Notes: generated from the letters alone by a model not told the origin. Positions 1-5,525 are shown, numbered from the stretch's first letter. The stretch: 5,525 nt of DNA from Chloroflexota bacterium (GCA_015478675.1 JADMIH010000220.1:1-5525); one strand, 5' to 3'. A program made the numbers and translations.

Positions 1-1
1 G

Positions 2-430
2 CTTGGAGTGGCGGCGGGGGCAGCGGGGGTGGGGCGGGCGTGCCTCGATGCGTGTGTCGCCTTCAGCAGAGAGCGCAGGCAGTTCGGCCAGCGCATTGCT
101 GATTTCGAGATGGTGCAGGCGACGCTGGCAGACATGGCCGCCGATATAGAAGCGGCCCATCTGCTCGTTTGCCACGCAGCCTGGACCAAAGATCGCGGCC
201 TCGCAGCCACCAAAGCCACCTCGATAGCCAAGCTCTTTGCGACAGAGGCGGCGGTCAAAGCAGCATCGCAGGCAGTGCTGCTTCACGGCAATCGCGGCTA
301 CTCCAACGAGTATCCCGTCGAGCGTTATTACCGCGACATTAAAGGGCTGCAAATTTACGAAGGAACAAGCCACATACAGCGCATAATCATAGCCAGGGAG
401 TTGGTGGGGAAAGACAAGCGTGAATTATGA
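2..430 (+). CDS. Acyl-CoA dehydrogenase, C-terminal part (5' end outside window)
   Basis: This is the C-terminal helical domain of an FAD-dependent acyl-CoA dehydrogenase, which makes trans-2-enoyl-CoA from acyl-CoA and passes electrons to ETF. The frame is open from the window edge (Leu-Gly-Val-Ala-Ala-Gly), so the GTG at 8 is an internal valine, not a start. About 142 residues are present of a family length near 380. Visible motifs are RERRQFGQ (the FAD/dimer-contact RxxFG), HGNRGYSNEYPVERYYRD, and IYEGTSHIQR near the end. The Glu of IYEGT (codon 359-361) aligns with the catalytic base of short- and medium-chain acyl-CoA dehydrogenases. The last residues (KDKREL) form a short tail beyond the usual ARELxGK end, and the final Glu-Leu-stop codons are made by the first copy of an AT-rich heptad repeat. 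The acyl-CoA ligase downstream on the same strand fits a shared acyl-CoA pathway. The family is certain; the substrate is unknown. Confidence 0.95.
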   Translation, partial: LGVAAGAAGVGRACLDACVAFSRERRQFGQRIADFEMVQATLADMAADIEAAHLLVCHAAWTKDRGLAATKATSIAKLFATEAAVKAASQAVLLHGNRGYSNEYPVERYYRDIKGLQIYEGTSHIQRIIIARELVGKDKREL

Positions 431-541
431 ATTATGAATTACGATTGCGTAAGCAGCGGAGTGGTGTTCAATTTCTATAAAGCAAGGTGTGTTCACGTCT
501 AATTATGACGTAGCTCACCCCCAATTCATAATTGATAATTT
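422..541. repeat. AT-rich heptad repeats in inverted arrangement, MITE-like 120-bp element
   Basis: Three head-to-tail heptads (GAATTAT, GAATTAT, GAATTAC) lie at 422-442. Three inverted copies (CCAATTC, ATAATTG, ATAATTT) lie at 521-541. The arms at 422-440 and 523-541 are complementary at 17 of 19 positions. The roughly 80-bp centre is not repetitive, apart from a small hairpin (ACGTC at 495-499, GACGT at 507-511). The element fills nearly the whole gap between the dehydrogenase and the ligase, supplies the dehydrogenase stop codon, and ends just before the ligase Shine-Dalgarno site. It could be a miniature non-autonomous element or a short tandem repeat array that folds in the mRNA. I see no clear target-site duplication. 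Confidence 0.6.
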
Positions 542-558
542 CGTGAAGGAGGACAACT

Positions 559-1905
559 ATGGTAGTTTCGGAGTACTGGAATGCTAAGAATGAGACACGG
601 CCACGAGAGGAGCTGGAGGCGCTCCAGCTAATCAAGCTGCGCCGCCTCTGCGAGTGGGCTTATGCCACCACGCCCTTCCATCAACGGCGCTTCGATGCGG
701 CGGGCTTCAAGCCTGAGCAGCTTAAAACTCTCGACGACCTGAGGCGCATCCCATTCATGACGCGGGAAGAGTGGATGGAGTCGCTCCTCGAGAAGCCGAT
801 TTTTGGAGAGATGCTCGCCACCGACCCCGTGAACGCAGTGCGCTATCATCTCACATCAGGTACGACAGGCCGCACGCCCATTCGCGTGCTTGACGGTATG
901 AAAGACTGGGAGTGGATTGCCGAGATGTGGTGTTACGGGCTGTGGGGCTTCGGGGTGCGGCCCGTAGATATCGTCTATTTCGCCTTTGGCTACGGCTCCT
1001 TTATCGGCTTCTGGGGCGCGCACTATGCCTGCGAGAAGATAGGCGCGCTCGTGATACCGGGCGGAGCGCAAGCCACCGAAGCTCGCATCAAGCAGATCGT
1101 TGAGATGGGGGTGACAACAGTGGCTTCTACGCCTACCTATGCCCTCACCATGTGGCAAAAAGCACGAGAGATGGGGATAGACCTCGCGAGCGAGAGCAAA
1201 GTAAACAAGCTGATCCTCTCCGGCGAACCCGCAGGCTCCATCCCCGCTGCCAAGCGGCAGCTAGAAGAAGCATGGGGCGCGAAGGCGGGCGACACCGCAG
1301 GGATGACCGAAGTTGGTACTATCATGATCTTCGAGTGTTCTCATCAGCCGGGGGGCACCCACATAATCGAGGACCACTATATCGAGGAGACGATAAACCC
1401 CGACACGGAGGAGCCTGTGGGTTACGGAGAGCTTGCCGAGCGCGTTGTCACCTCTTTCGGGCGCGGCTTCGTGCCCGTGATTCGCTACCGCACCAAAGAC
1501 ATGGTGTTGAAAGTGCCCGCGAGCGTCTGCACCTGTGGGCGCACCTGGGACATATACGACGGCGGCATCAGAGGCCGCTGGGACGACATGAAGCTGATAC
1601 GTGGCACCAACGTATACCCGCGAGCCGTCGAATCGATCATACGCGAGTACAACTGCATAGACGAGTTCCAGATTTACATCTGGCGCAAGGACGACCTTGT
1701 AGACGAAATTACCATCAAGCTAGAGGTCAAGCCCGATCAGGAAAGCGAGTGGCCTGATCTCCAGCACAAACTCCCCAGAGACCTTGCTAACGCGCACGAG
1801 GGACTGCGCTTCAATATCGAGCGGATGGAGTTCGGAACCCTGCCGCGCTTCGAGCTGAAGGCAAAGCGGCTGATAGACGCAAGGCCGGTAGCACAGTATA
1901 GCTAG
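559..1905 (+). CDS. PaaK-type adenylate-forming acyl-CoA ligase (phenylacetate-CoA ligase family)
   Basis: Members of this family use ATP to adenylate a carboxylic acid and transfer the acyl group to CoA. The protein has 448 residues, close to the 430-440 usual for PaaK. Motifs run in order: the phosphate-binding loop TSGTTGRTP (99-107); LILSGEP (218-224); the adenine/acyl-site segment DTAGMTEVG (245-253); ECSHQPGGTH followed by EDH (259-273); RYRTKDM (309-315); CTCGRT (324-329); the hinge GRWDDMKLIRGTNVYP (339-354); and a C-terminal LPRFELKAKR with the likely catalytic Lys434. Cys260, His268, Cys324 and Cys326 match the metal-site residues of PaaK proteins. The ATG is fixed by AAGGAGGA at 546-553, five bases upstream. 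Divergence from classical PaaK in the GYGSFIGFWGAHYACEK region means phenylacetate should not be assumed; other aryl or fatty acids are possible. It probably shares a transcript with the dehydrogenase upstream and the 70-residue gene 78 bp downstream. Confidence 0.9.
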   Translation: MVVSEYWNAKNETRPREELEALQLIKLRRLCEWAYATTPFHQRRFDAAGFKPEQLKTLDDLRRIPFMTREEWMESLLEKPIFGEMLATDPVNAVRYHLTSGTTGRTPIRVLDGMKDWEWIAEMWCYGLWGFGVRPVDIVYFAFGYGSFIGFWGAHYACEKIGALVIPGGAQATEARIKQIVEMGVTTVASTPTYALTMWQKAREMGIDLASESKVNKLILSGEPAGSIPAAKRQLEEAWGAKAGDTAGMTEVGTIMIFECSHQPGGTHIIEDHYIEETINPDTEEPVGYGELAERVVTSFGRGFVPVIRYRTKDMVLKVPASVCTCGRTWDIYDGGIRGRWDDMKLIRGTNVYPRAVESIIREYNCIDEFQIYIWRKDDLVDEITIKLEVKPDQESEWPDLQHKLPRDLANAHEGLRFNIERMEFGTLPRFELKAKRLIDARPVAQYS

Positions 1906-1983
1906 GGATTAGCCGCGTTGTTCCTCAGCCGGTGATCGTCAACGGCCGGGGATAATCAAGCACCATTACCAGGAGGGAAAAGA

Positions 1984-2196
1984 ATGACCTCAACCGGCAC
2001 CGATCTTCTGGGCAAGCCGCTCACCGCCAATGAGGAGCAAATACTCAGCGTTTATGAGTCGCTCAAAGCGTTGGCGGCGCAGAACGACCTGCCGCCCTGC
2101 GCGCAGCGCAACGTCCGCAAGGCCCTTGCCGCCATGTGGCAAGCCACAAACGACCTGGATCTGCAATTCGAGCAGTTGTACGATCTAGGTGTATAG
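1984..2196 (+). CDS. Small helical protein of unknown function, 70 residues
   Basis: I do not recognise this family. The start is well supported by AGGAGGG at 1971-1977, six bases before the ATG. The protein is acidic and Gln/Ala/Leu-rich. Two amphipathic helices can be read, about residues 14-33 (ANEEQILSVYESLKALAAQ) and 41-66 (QRNVRKALAAMWQATNDL and onward), separated by a turn with PPC; Cys39 is the only cysteine. There is no signal peptide or membrane segment, so it is probably cytosolic. It follows the acyl-CoA ligase on the same strand with a 78-bp gap, so a helper or regulatory role for that enzyme is possible, but this rests on position only. Its TAG stop forms the base of a long RNA stem shared with a convergent ORF. 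Confidence 0.8.
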   Translation: MTSTGTDLLGKPLTANEEQILSVYESLKALAAQNDLPPCAQRNVRKALAAMWQATNDLDLQFEQLYDLGV

Positions 2197-2278
2197 CACT
2201 AACACCGCACACAGCTCTCAAGGCGCAATGGCGCTCTCCGGTCTATAAACCGAGTGGTGCGGCACGTGTTATGTGCTA
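2194..2278. terminator. Branched stem-loop between convergent genes, possible bidirectional terminator
   Basis: The arms at 2194-2210 and 2257-2278 form 17 base pairs with two bulges: TAGCAC with GTGCTA, TAACAC with GTGTTA (bulged T2272 between them), and CGCAC with GTGCG (four-base bulge 2262-2265). The enclosed stretch holds two further hairpins, GCGC-AATG-GCGC at 2223-2234 and CGGT/ACCG at 2239-2252, the second extended by two pairs beyond a bulge. The TAG stop of the 70-residue gene (+) and the TAG stop of the 45-codon ORF (-) are the base of the stem. There is no U-tract on either side, so a classical intrinsic terminator is not shown. A transcript-end barrier, an RNA stability element or another structured RNA is equally possible. 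Confidence 0.5.
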
Positions 2279-2413
2279 GTAAAGCCGCGCAAGGTGCTTA
2301 TCAAGCATCGCGGCATATATCCTCTGCTCCTGGCTCTTTAGTTCTTTATCTATTTGCAGGCACTCCTCCAACTGCTCTTTATCTTCGCATTGTGCTATCT
2401 CGGTATACTGCAT
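2276..2413 (-). CDS. Possible small protein, 45 residues, helical and Glu/Gln-rich
   Basis: I found this by reading the reverse strand. ATG is at 2413-2411 and TAG at 2278-2276, with an in-frame TAG immediately before the ATG, so the ORF cannot be longer. A GGAG (2423-2426) lies nine bases upstream of the start. The product begins MQYTEIAQCEDKEQ and ends AAMLDKHLARLY. It has seven Glu, three Asp, four Lys and two Arg in 45 residues and no Pro or Gly, the make-up of a single amphipathic or coiled-coil helix. Cys9 and Cys18 are nine residues apart. Its stop codon lies in the stem shared with the convergent 70-residue gene. The composition looks coding rather than random, but the length is too small to be sure. 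No family is recognised. It lies 196 bp downstream of the hydrolase on the same strand. Confidence 0.45.
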   Translation of the reverse strand: MQYTEIAQCEDKEQLEECLQIDKELKSQEQRIYAAMLDKHLARLY

Positions 2414-2609
2414 CTAATCTTTCTCCCCGGCTACCTACGGCCCCACTCTGAGCCAACAGCCGATCGGCGCTTGTATAAGCTGCAATGAGCAGAAAGGCGA
2501 GTCTCTACTACGCTATATTACTACCAACCCAACCTCATGTAAATAGGCCCTAACGCCAACCACAGAGCCAATTTCGCGGTTCGATGCGTGCCGAAGTTCC
2601 CCAACCACC
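2414..2609. other. Intergenic stretch with no convincing gene
   Basis: With the small ORF next to it, this makes up a gap of about 410 bp between two clear genes. I see only the Shine-Dalgarno-like GGAG for the small ORF (- strand, 2423-2426) and a perfect 10-bp palindrome GCCGATCGGC at 2459-2468. No promoter pair stands out on either strand, and no terminator follows the hydrolase stop. Confidence 0.6.
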
Positions 2610-3443
2610 TCAATGCCGGGCGAGGAATGCCAGCACTACCTCATTATGAGCCTCAGGATTATCGCTTTGGAGGACATGGGCGGCGCGTGGGATTATAGCT
2701 TTCTCGGTGTGCGGCAGGCAACGGGCAAGCTCATCGTTGATCAGGTAGTGCATCCTGGGGCTACGCTCGCCGTAGAGCAAGAGGGTCGGAACCTCGATTT
2801 TAGAGGCGTCCTCACAGGTGAAATCGGGCATGTAGACTTCATATGGGGCCTGCGTTTCCACCTGCAAGGGGGGCGCATTCTTCATCATGCTCTCGCGGGC
2901 ACGTGGCGATAGCCTAGTGAATGCGCCCTGCCCTACCGCGCCCTCCAGGAACGAGCGCACTCCACCTTCCATGTCGCCTCGTGCGAAGGCTTCGCCCGCC
3001 GGGCTCCAAGCTATGTCCATAAAATCCTGGAACATCTCTTCCCCGCCTGGCAGCCGCCGAAGCACTGGAAAGAGCGGAGGCTCGCCGAGCGTCAATGTGC
3101 GAACCAGGTTGGGGTGCCGGAGAGCCAGCATCAGAGAGGTGTAAGCTCCATACGAGTTGCCGACTATATGCGTGGGAGCAAGACCCAGGTCGGTTATCAG
3201 CGCCGCCAGATCAGCCACGTGAACAAGCATCGAGTGATTCATCTCGCCTGATGGCCAGGCGTTAGGGTAATGGGCGCGGCGACTGTAAGATATAGTGTGG
3301 TAACGCTCGGCGAAGGGGCGCACCTGCGCCGACCACGTGCGGAAATCCCCCAGCGCGCCATGCACAAAGACCACAGGGTCGCCTGTGCCTTCCTCAACGT
3401 AGTGAAGCTCGGTGCCATTTACCTCTATTTTCTCAGTTTGCAT
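2610..3443 (-). CDS. Alpha/beta-fold hydrolase
   Basis: This is a soluble single-domain alpha/beta hydrolase of 277 residues, counted from the ATG at 3443. Upstream in-frame starts (TTG at 3500, ATG at 3482) exist, but they lack a ribosome site and the ATG at 3482 overlaps a -10-like TACAAT. The chosen ATG has AGGGA about seven bases upstream and puts the fold start (VNGTELHYVEEGTGDPVVFVHG) at the family's usual place. Motifs are the oxyanion HG (28-29), the nucleophile elbow GNSYG (95-99, Ser97) and the C-terminal His256 in RAAHVLQ. The usual Asp after strand beta7 (GxxD) is missing: the sequence is YGERSP, with Ser228 in that position. Glu121 in LTLGEPP, 24 residues after the nucleophile, is the likely replacement acid. 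There is no signal peptide. Esterase, C-C hydrolase or haloperoxidase-like activity cannot be told apart here. Confidence 0.9.
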   Translation of the reverse strand: MQTEKIEVNGTELHYVEEGTGDPVVFVHGALGDFRTWSAQVRPFAERYHTISYSRRAHYPNAWPSGEMNHSMLVHVADLAALITDLGLAPTHIVGNSYGAYTSLMLALRHPNLVRTLTLGEPPLFPVLRRLPGGEEMFQDFMDIAWSPAGEAFARGDMEGGVRSFLEGAVGQGAFTRLSPRARESMMKNAPPLQVETQAPYEVYMPDFTCEDASKIEVPTLLLYGERSPRMHYLINDELARCLPHTEKAIIPRAAHVLQSDNPEAHNEVVLAFLARH

Positions 3444-3480
3444 CGGGGTTTCCCTGGTGTAAGTGTGCGCCCAGCTTTCC

Positions 3481-3486
3481 ATTGTA
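3481..3486 (-). promoter_or_regulatory. Possible extended -10 promoter for the hydrolase
   Basis: Read on the - strand, TGTTACAAT matches an extended -10 element (TGnTAnAAT). No clear -35 lies 16-18 bases upstream. It would give a leader of about 30 bases before the ATG at 3443, which supports that start over the two upstream ones. Confidence 0.3.
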
Positions 3487-3566
3487 ACATTCGTGGGCAA
3501 GCCTTGGGGTTGTGTCGCCTGATACTGTGCTAGGGAAGCACCCTACCTTTGCGGCATTTCTTGTGG

Positions 3567-3611
3567 AATCAAAACAATAACTCCACCCGCGGTGGAGTTA
3601 TTGTTTTGATT
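3567..3611. terminator. Bidirectional intrinsic terminator, perfect 21-bp stem
   Basis: Perfect 21-base arms (3567-3587 and 3591-3611) enclose a three-base loop CGC. The core CTCCACC/GGTGGAG is GC-rich. The outer part is A-rich on the left arm and T-rich on the right (GTTATTGTTTTGATT), so the structure works in either direction. It lies 54-98 bases past the stop of the solute-binding protein gene (- strand), the gene it most likely ends. A second small hairpin, AGCTTG/CAAGCT at 3641-3660, sits between it and that stop. It also insulates the hydrolase promoter from the ABC transcript. Confidence 0.85.
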
Positions 3612-3664
3612 GTATCTATTCCTCCATGGACAGAGGAAGGAGCTTGGCCGTGCTCAAGCTGTGG

Positions 3665-5332
3665 CTACTTCACCGTTGAGTTGTACTCAGTGAGGTTGTC
3701 GTTGGCTTTGCTGGCTGCATCGTCCAAGGCGGCTTTAGCCGAGGTGGCTTTGCCGAGCATGAACTGCTCCATCGCTCCTTCCACCAGCACACGAGTGCCC
3801 GCGAAGGTGCCGAAGACTGCGCCTGCTGTAGCAGGGCTGGCCTCTGTGCTCCGCAGCTCGTTAACTGCTACCTGGAACTGAGGGTACTTGACCAGCACGT
3901 CCTTCATCAACGGATCGTCGTATGACGCTTTGCGCGTAGGATAGTAGCCTGTGTTCGAAGCGAAGAAGGCCTGTATGTCGGGTTGCGCTGTGAACTTGAG
4001 GAACTCCCATGCACCTTGCTGCTGATCTGCTGTGCCCTGGTCGGTAATCCAGAGCGAAGCGCCGCCGATGATTACACCACCCTTAGCGCCTGTCGGCTTG
4101 GGCAGGAAGGCCACGCCTATATCCACTTTGCCGCCGGCATCTGCTGCTTGTTTGCTCCAACCGCGCAGTGTAGCGATACTCTCGAAAGCTATTGCCGCGT
4201 CGCCCTTCGAGAAGTTGGCTCCAAGGGTTGTGCCATTGGTGGTGCCGCTGGCGCGTCCAACGCTACGTCCCACACCCTGGTCCTGGAGTTCCTTGAGGAA
4301 GTTGAGCCAGTTCTGCCCCGCCTGGCTGTTGAAGACGAGTTTGGTGGCGCGGTTAGCGCCGCGCCCGTTATCCGGCTCAGCGTAGAGTGCGGATTGAGTA
4401 GCCATTTCCTGTTCCAGTATCCAGCCGTAAAGGGTGAAATCTACGCCGCTGCGAACAATGTTGCCGCTGCTGTCTTTCTTTACGAGCTTCTTAGCCGCAG
4501 CTAGCACCTCGTCATAGGTGGTGGGCGGCTTCTCAGGGTCGAGACCCACTTCTTTGAAGGCGTTCTTGTCGTAGTACATCACAGGGGCTGAGCTGTTGAA
4601 AGGCATTGAGTATAGCTTGCCGTTGACTGTGTAGTACCTCGCTACCGCAGGCTCCAGGTCGCTAATAAAGGTAGCTTTCTCCTTGTCAATGAAGTCCTGA
4701 ACAGGCACGATCCTCTTGGTGTCAATCATCCTCTGGGTGCCGATATCGTATATCTGCACGACGTTCGGCAGCGCGCCACCGGCCAGGCTCGTGTTGAGTT
4801 TGTTGATGGTGTCGTCATAGTTAGGCTGCTGAATGGCTTCTACGTAGTACTTGCTCTGGCTGGTGTTGAATTTATTCACCACCTGCTGGGTGATAGCGCC
4901 GTTGAAGCCTGTAAGCCCATACCAGAAGGTGAGCTTAGTCGAACCGGCGGGCTGAGGCACCGTCGGGTAGGCGGTAGGCGTAGCTGCCGGAGGCTTTGTC
5001 GTGGAGGCCCCTGTAGTGGGCGACATGGCAGGCATGGATGTAGCCTCCATAGTCGCCCCCATAGTTGATATGGAGCCGGTCATGGTGCTCATCGCGCTAG
5101 GGGTGATGTCCACGCCTGCTACGGTGGCTTCCATTGTCGGCGTTATCTCTGTTGACATGGTTGTGGGGGTCGTGTCTGTCGTGTTACCGGCAGAGCCCGT
5201 GGTGGGTGTATCTCCAGCGGTTACAGTGGTGGGAGTTGGCGTGTTGGTGCCACAGGCCGATAGCAATCCTGTCAAAATAAGTGCTATAAGCGTAAGTGAG
5301 ATAATGCGCGGTAGGTTTTTGATTTGTTTCAC
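3665..5332 (-). CDS. UgpB-like ABC transporter solute-binding lipoprotein
   Basis: This is an extracellular lipid-anchored binding protein of an ABC importer (family 1, sugar/glycerol-phosphate type), 555 residues. Residues 1-27 are a lipoprotein signal: a KQIKNLPR basic head, a hydrophobic core, and the lipobox LSAC with Cys27 as the lipidated residue. Residues 28-130 form a very long Thr/Pro/Ser/Ala linker, unusually rich in Met from 59 to 103, with TMEAT repeated. The binding domain starts at KLTFWYGLTG (133). From memory of E. coli UgpB, several blocks match closely: IYDIGTQRMIDTKRIVP (194-210), PFNSSAPVMYYDKNAF (244-259), GLDPEKPPTTYDEV (263-276), IIGGASLWIT (421-430) and NTGYYPTRKASYD (460-472). 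This suggests a glycerol-3-phosphate-type or related polyol/sugar ligand. The Arg I recall near the C-terminus of the E. coli pocket seems replaced by a non-basic residue around 506-508, so the ligand is uncertain. The start is GTG, set by a strong ribosome site. It is the last gene after the permease, and a hairpin terminator follows. Confidence 0.92.
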   Translation of the reverse strand: MKQIKNLPRIISLTLIALILTGLLSACGTNTPTPTTVTAGDTPTTGSAGNTTDTTPTTMSTEITPTMEATVAGVDITPSAMSTMTGSISTMGATMEATSMPAMSPTTGASTTKPPAATPTAYPTVPQPAGSTKLTFWYGLTGFNGAITQQVVNKFNTSQSKYYVEAIQQPNYDDTINKLNTSLAGGALPNVVQIYDIGTQRMIDTKRIVPVQDFIDKEKATFISDLEPAVARYYTVNGKLYSMPFNSSAPVMYYDKNAFKEVGLDPEKPPTTYDEVLAAAKKLVKKDSSGNIVRSGVDFTLYGWILEQEMATQSALYAEPDNGRGANRATKLVFNSQAGQNWLNFLKELQDQGVGRSVGRASGTTNGTTLGANFSKGDAAIAFESIATLRGWSKQAADAGGKVDIGVAFLPKPTGAKGGVIIGGASLWITDQGTADQQQGAWEFLKFTAQPDIQAFFASNTGYYPTRKASYDDPLMKDVLVKYPQFQVAVNELRSTEASPATAGAVFGTFAGTRVLVEGAMEQFMLGKATSAKAALDDAASKANDNLTEYNSTVK

Positions 5333-5337
5333 CTTTT

Positions 5338-5346
5338 CTCCTCCTT
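5338..5346 (-). promoter_or_regulatory. Strong ribosome binding site deciding a GTG start
   Basis: AAGGAGGAG on the - strand lies five bases before GTG (5332-5330). It fixes the non-ATG start of the binding-protein gene; the next residues (KQIKNLPR) give the expected basic head of a lipoprotein signal. Confidence 0.85.
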
Positions 5347-5371
5347 CGTAATAACTGACAACTTTTTATTA

Positions 5372-5413
5372 CCCCTCGTGGGGGCGTTCGCCCAAGTGGT
5401 CACAACCTCCTTT
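5372..5413 (-). promoter_or_regulatory. Leader region with a second Shine-Dalgarno and overlapping hairpins
   Basis: The 119-bp gap between permease and binding protein has a second perfect site AAAGGAGG (5406-5413, - strand) with no ordinary gene behind it. Downstream are two small hairpins, GGGC/GCCC (5382-5385 with 5390-5393) and CCCC/GGGG (5372-5375 with 5380-5383). They share bases 5382-5383, so they cannot both form fully. A 24-codon GTG ORF (5403-5329) starts only two bases after this site and ends in a GTGA overlap with the binding-protein start. This may tune binding-protein translation or protect its mRNA; that is inference. Confidence 0.35.
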
Positions 5414-5451
5414 CGGTCGAGGGTTTGGTCTCTTGCCCCTAATCCGCCGCC

Positions 5452-5525
5452 TCAGCCTTTTAAAGCACCCGCGGTGAGGCCGCGCACCAACTGCCGCTGC
5501 CCGATCACCAGGAGCAGCAAGGTAG
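5452..5525 (-). CDS. Sugar ABC transporter permease (MalG type), last 23 codons
   Basis: Read on the - strand, the window edge holds the end of an ABC importer inner-membrane subunit, stopping with TGA at 5454-5452. The peptide runs TLLLLVIGQRQLVRGL and ends TAGALKG. A hydrophobic segment followed by QRxxVRGLTAGAxKG is the typical C-terminus of MalG/UgpE-like permeases of carbohydrate importers. The rest of the gene lies beyond the window. The binding-protein gene follows 119 bp downstream on the same strand, so the two very likely serve one importer. Here the binding protein comes after the permease; in many such operons it comes first. Confidence 0.85.
   Translation of the reverse strand, partial: TLLLLVIGQRQLVRGLTAGALKG

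Noticed and set aside
422..541. CRISPR array
   Set aside because: The repeats are seven bases long, contiguous and inverted, with no spacers.
1152..1757. 201-codon + strand ORF inside the ligase gene
   Set aside because: It is in another frame of a clear ligase gene, its Arg/His-rich composition is typical of a shadow frame, and it has no ribosome site.
2194..2278. tRNA or known riboswitch
   Set aside because: It is branched, but there is no acceptor/TPsiC pattern or anticodon arm of the right size and no recognised riboswitch core.
2254..2451. 65-codon + strand ORF in the middle gap
   Set aside because: It starts inside the branched stem without a ribosome site and its residue make-up is random-looking; the reverse-strand 45-codon ORF explains the region better.
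2459..2468. Palindrome GCCGATCGGC as an operator
   Set aside because: It is a single short palindrome with no promoter nearby and no second copy in the window.
3444..3500. Longer N-terminus for the hydrolase from TTG 3500 or ATG 3482
   Set aside because: Neither start has a ribosome site, the extra residues precede the usual fold start, and a -10-like element overlaps them.
3983..4504. 173-codon + strand ORF opposite the binding-protein gene
   Set aside because: It is antisense to a well-supported coding sequence, shows no family motif and has no ribosome site.
5001..5351. Val/Met-rich + strand ORF of 116 codons
   Set aside because: It is the antisense image of the Thr/Pro-rich linker codons; the low complexity mirrors the real gene.

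Overview
The window looks like a chromosomal stretch of a moderately GC-rich bacterium with Shine-Dalgarno-led genes. I lean towards Chloroflexota because of the lipoprotein with a very long Thr/Pro-rich linker and the mix of sugar-type ABC transport and acyl-CoA genes. That placement is inference; there is no rRNA or marker gene to test it.

Left part, + strand (1-2196): the 3' end of an acyl-CoA dehydrogenase, a 128-bp gap holding an inverted set of AT-rich heptad repeats, a PaaK-type adenylate-forming acyl-CoA ligase, and a 70-residue helical protein of unknown role. Strong Shine-Dalgarno sites and same-strand order suggest an operon that activates a carboxylic acid to its CoA thioester and then alpha,beta-dehydrogenates an acyl-CoA. 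The acid cannot be named from sequence.

Middle (2194-3611), mostly - strand: a 17-bp bulged stem enclosing two hairpins sits between the 70-residue gene and a convergent 45-codon ORF. Both TAG stop codons form the base of the stem. Upstream of this ORF, on the same strand, is an alpha/beta hydrolase whose catalytic acid appears to have moved from strand beta7 to beta6. A perfect 21-bp-arm hairpin separates it from the ABC genes.

Right part, - strand (3665-5525): the last 23 codons of a MalG-type sugar ABC permease, a 119-bp leader with two Shine-Dalgarno sites and small competing hairpins, then a UgpB-like lipoprotein solute-binding protein that ends at the hairpin terminator.

No complete new defence, mobile or CRISPR system is visible. 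The items most worth following are the convergent-gene stem with its overlooked small ORF, the heptad-repeat inverted element, the shifted catalytic acid, and the Met/Thr-rich linker.
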